DNA of 22,052 bases from Oribacterium sp. UBA4274 (GTDB lineage Bacteria; Bacillota; Clostridia; Lachnospirales; Lachnospiraceae), in NCBI GenBank assembly GCA_002396005.1, contig DGVW01000026.1:1-22052 (forward strand), read 5' to 3'. The translations under genes were made by a program, and so were the position numbers. A model generated the notes under the pieces. That model was not told where the DNA came from. It made no database searches and was given only the letters and a program-made list of their open reading frames with translations. Shown here piece by piece: positions 21,717 to 22,052 of the stretch; the first letter of the stretch is position 1; every line of letters starts with the position of its first letter.

Positions 21717-22052
21717 TTATGCGTTCTGTGAGGCATTAAGTGCCTGGCTGATATCATCGATGATGTCCTGGACATTTTCGATGCCCACAGAAAGTCTCAC
21801 CATATCAGGCTTCACTCCGCCGGCAATAAGCTCCTCATCTGTCATCTGACGGTGTGTTGAGGATGCAGGGTGAAGTACACAGGTATGAGCATCAGCGACA
21901 TGAGTTGCAATGATGGCAAGCTTCAAGTGCTTCATAAACTCTTCTGCATTTTTACGGCCGCCCTTTATGCCGAAAGAAATAACTCCGCAGGTTCCATCAG
22001 GCATGTACTTTCTTGCAAGATTATAGTACTTGTCGCCCGGAAGTCCCGGATA
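21717..22052 (-). CDS. metY: O-acetylhomoserine sulfhydrylase family, C-terminal part (runs off the window)
   Basis: The last 111 residues of a PLP-dependent Cys/Met-metabolism (gamma) family enzyme. The frame is open to the window edge and the true start lies outside. The C-terminal signature is clear: ATHVADAHTCVLHPASSTHRQM, then a run of Asp-Glu-Glu-Leu, then PDMVRLSVGIENVQDIIDDI. The SVGxE motif with its Arg binds the substrate carboxylate. The form 'HPASTTHxQMxxEEL' followed by 'VRLSVGIE' is typical of O-acetylhomoserine aminocarboxypropyltransferase (MetY), which makes homocysteine from O-acetylhomoserine and sulfide. Cystathionine gamma-synthase or gamma-lyase is less likely. The ATG at 22004 is internal, not a start. 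Confidence 0.85.
   Translation of the reverse strand, partial: YPGLPGDKYYNLARKYMPDGTCGVISFGIKGGRKNAEEFMKHLKLAIIATHVADAHTCVLHPASSTHRQMTDEELIAGGVKPDMVRLSVGIENVQDIIDDISQALNASQNA

Noticed and set aside
1..22052. CRISPR array, tRNA genes, insertion sequences or prophage genes
   Set aside because: No regularly spaced direct repeats, no tRNA cloverleaf and no transposase, integrase or phage structural protein pattern was found in any frame read.

Overview
The window looks like the chromosome of a low- to mid-GC Gram-positive bacterium of the Clostridia, most likely a Lachnospiraceae member (Butyrivibrio/Roseburia-like). This is inferred from the order dgt-dnaG-trmK-Nif3, the TGS/ThrRS-like/uridine-kinase fusion, strong AGGAGG-type ribosome binding sites and U-tailed terminators. 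No phage, insertion sequence, CRISPR array or tRNA gene was seen.

Layout. (1) 1-4150: a hexuronate catabolism locus. A KDG kinase gene (minus) diverges from a LacI-family regulator and uxaC (plus). A CRE/LacI-type operator lies just after the regulator's promoter. uxaC is followed by a long palindromic region and a strong terminator. (2) 4220-10932, minus strand: dgt, dnaG, trmK, a Nif3-family gene and a nucleoside-kinase fusion gene form a housekeeping cluster. RNase P RNA (rnpB) follows with its own promoter and a very long terminator hairpin. rpoD, usually found between dnaG and trmK in relatives, is absent. (3) 11104-19824, minus strand: branched-chain amino acid synthesis. ilvC stands alone, then a DUF815 AAA+ ATPase gene, then an operon of ilvB, a short ACT subunit, ilvA, a second ilvB, ilvN and ridA. 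The operon has its own promoter, a 32-codon leader peptide packed with Ile/Leu/Val codons, and mutually exclusive antiterminator and terminator hairpins. (4) 19966-21607, minus strand: an uncharacterised FAD-dependent oxidoreductase (COG2509-like) whose 5' leader folds as a divergent purine (guanine-type) riboswitch with an overlapping terminator. (5) 21717-22052: the 3' part of metY (O-acetylhomoserine sulfhydrylase family).

How the parts fit. IlvA makes 2-oxobutyrate from threonine. The two acetolactate synthases condense pyruvate with 2-oxobutyrate or pyruvate, and IlvC reduces and isomerises the products. RidA clears the reactive enamine/imine intermediates released by IlvA. The leader peptide would couple transcription of the operon to charged Ile/Leu/Val tRNA, as in enteric ilv operons. 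UxaC and KDG kinase are two steps of uronate breakdown under a LacI-type repressor. The two most notable regulatory finds are the ilv attenuator and the riboswitch on the oxidoreductase gene.
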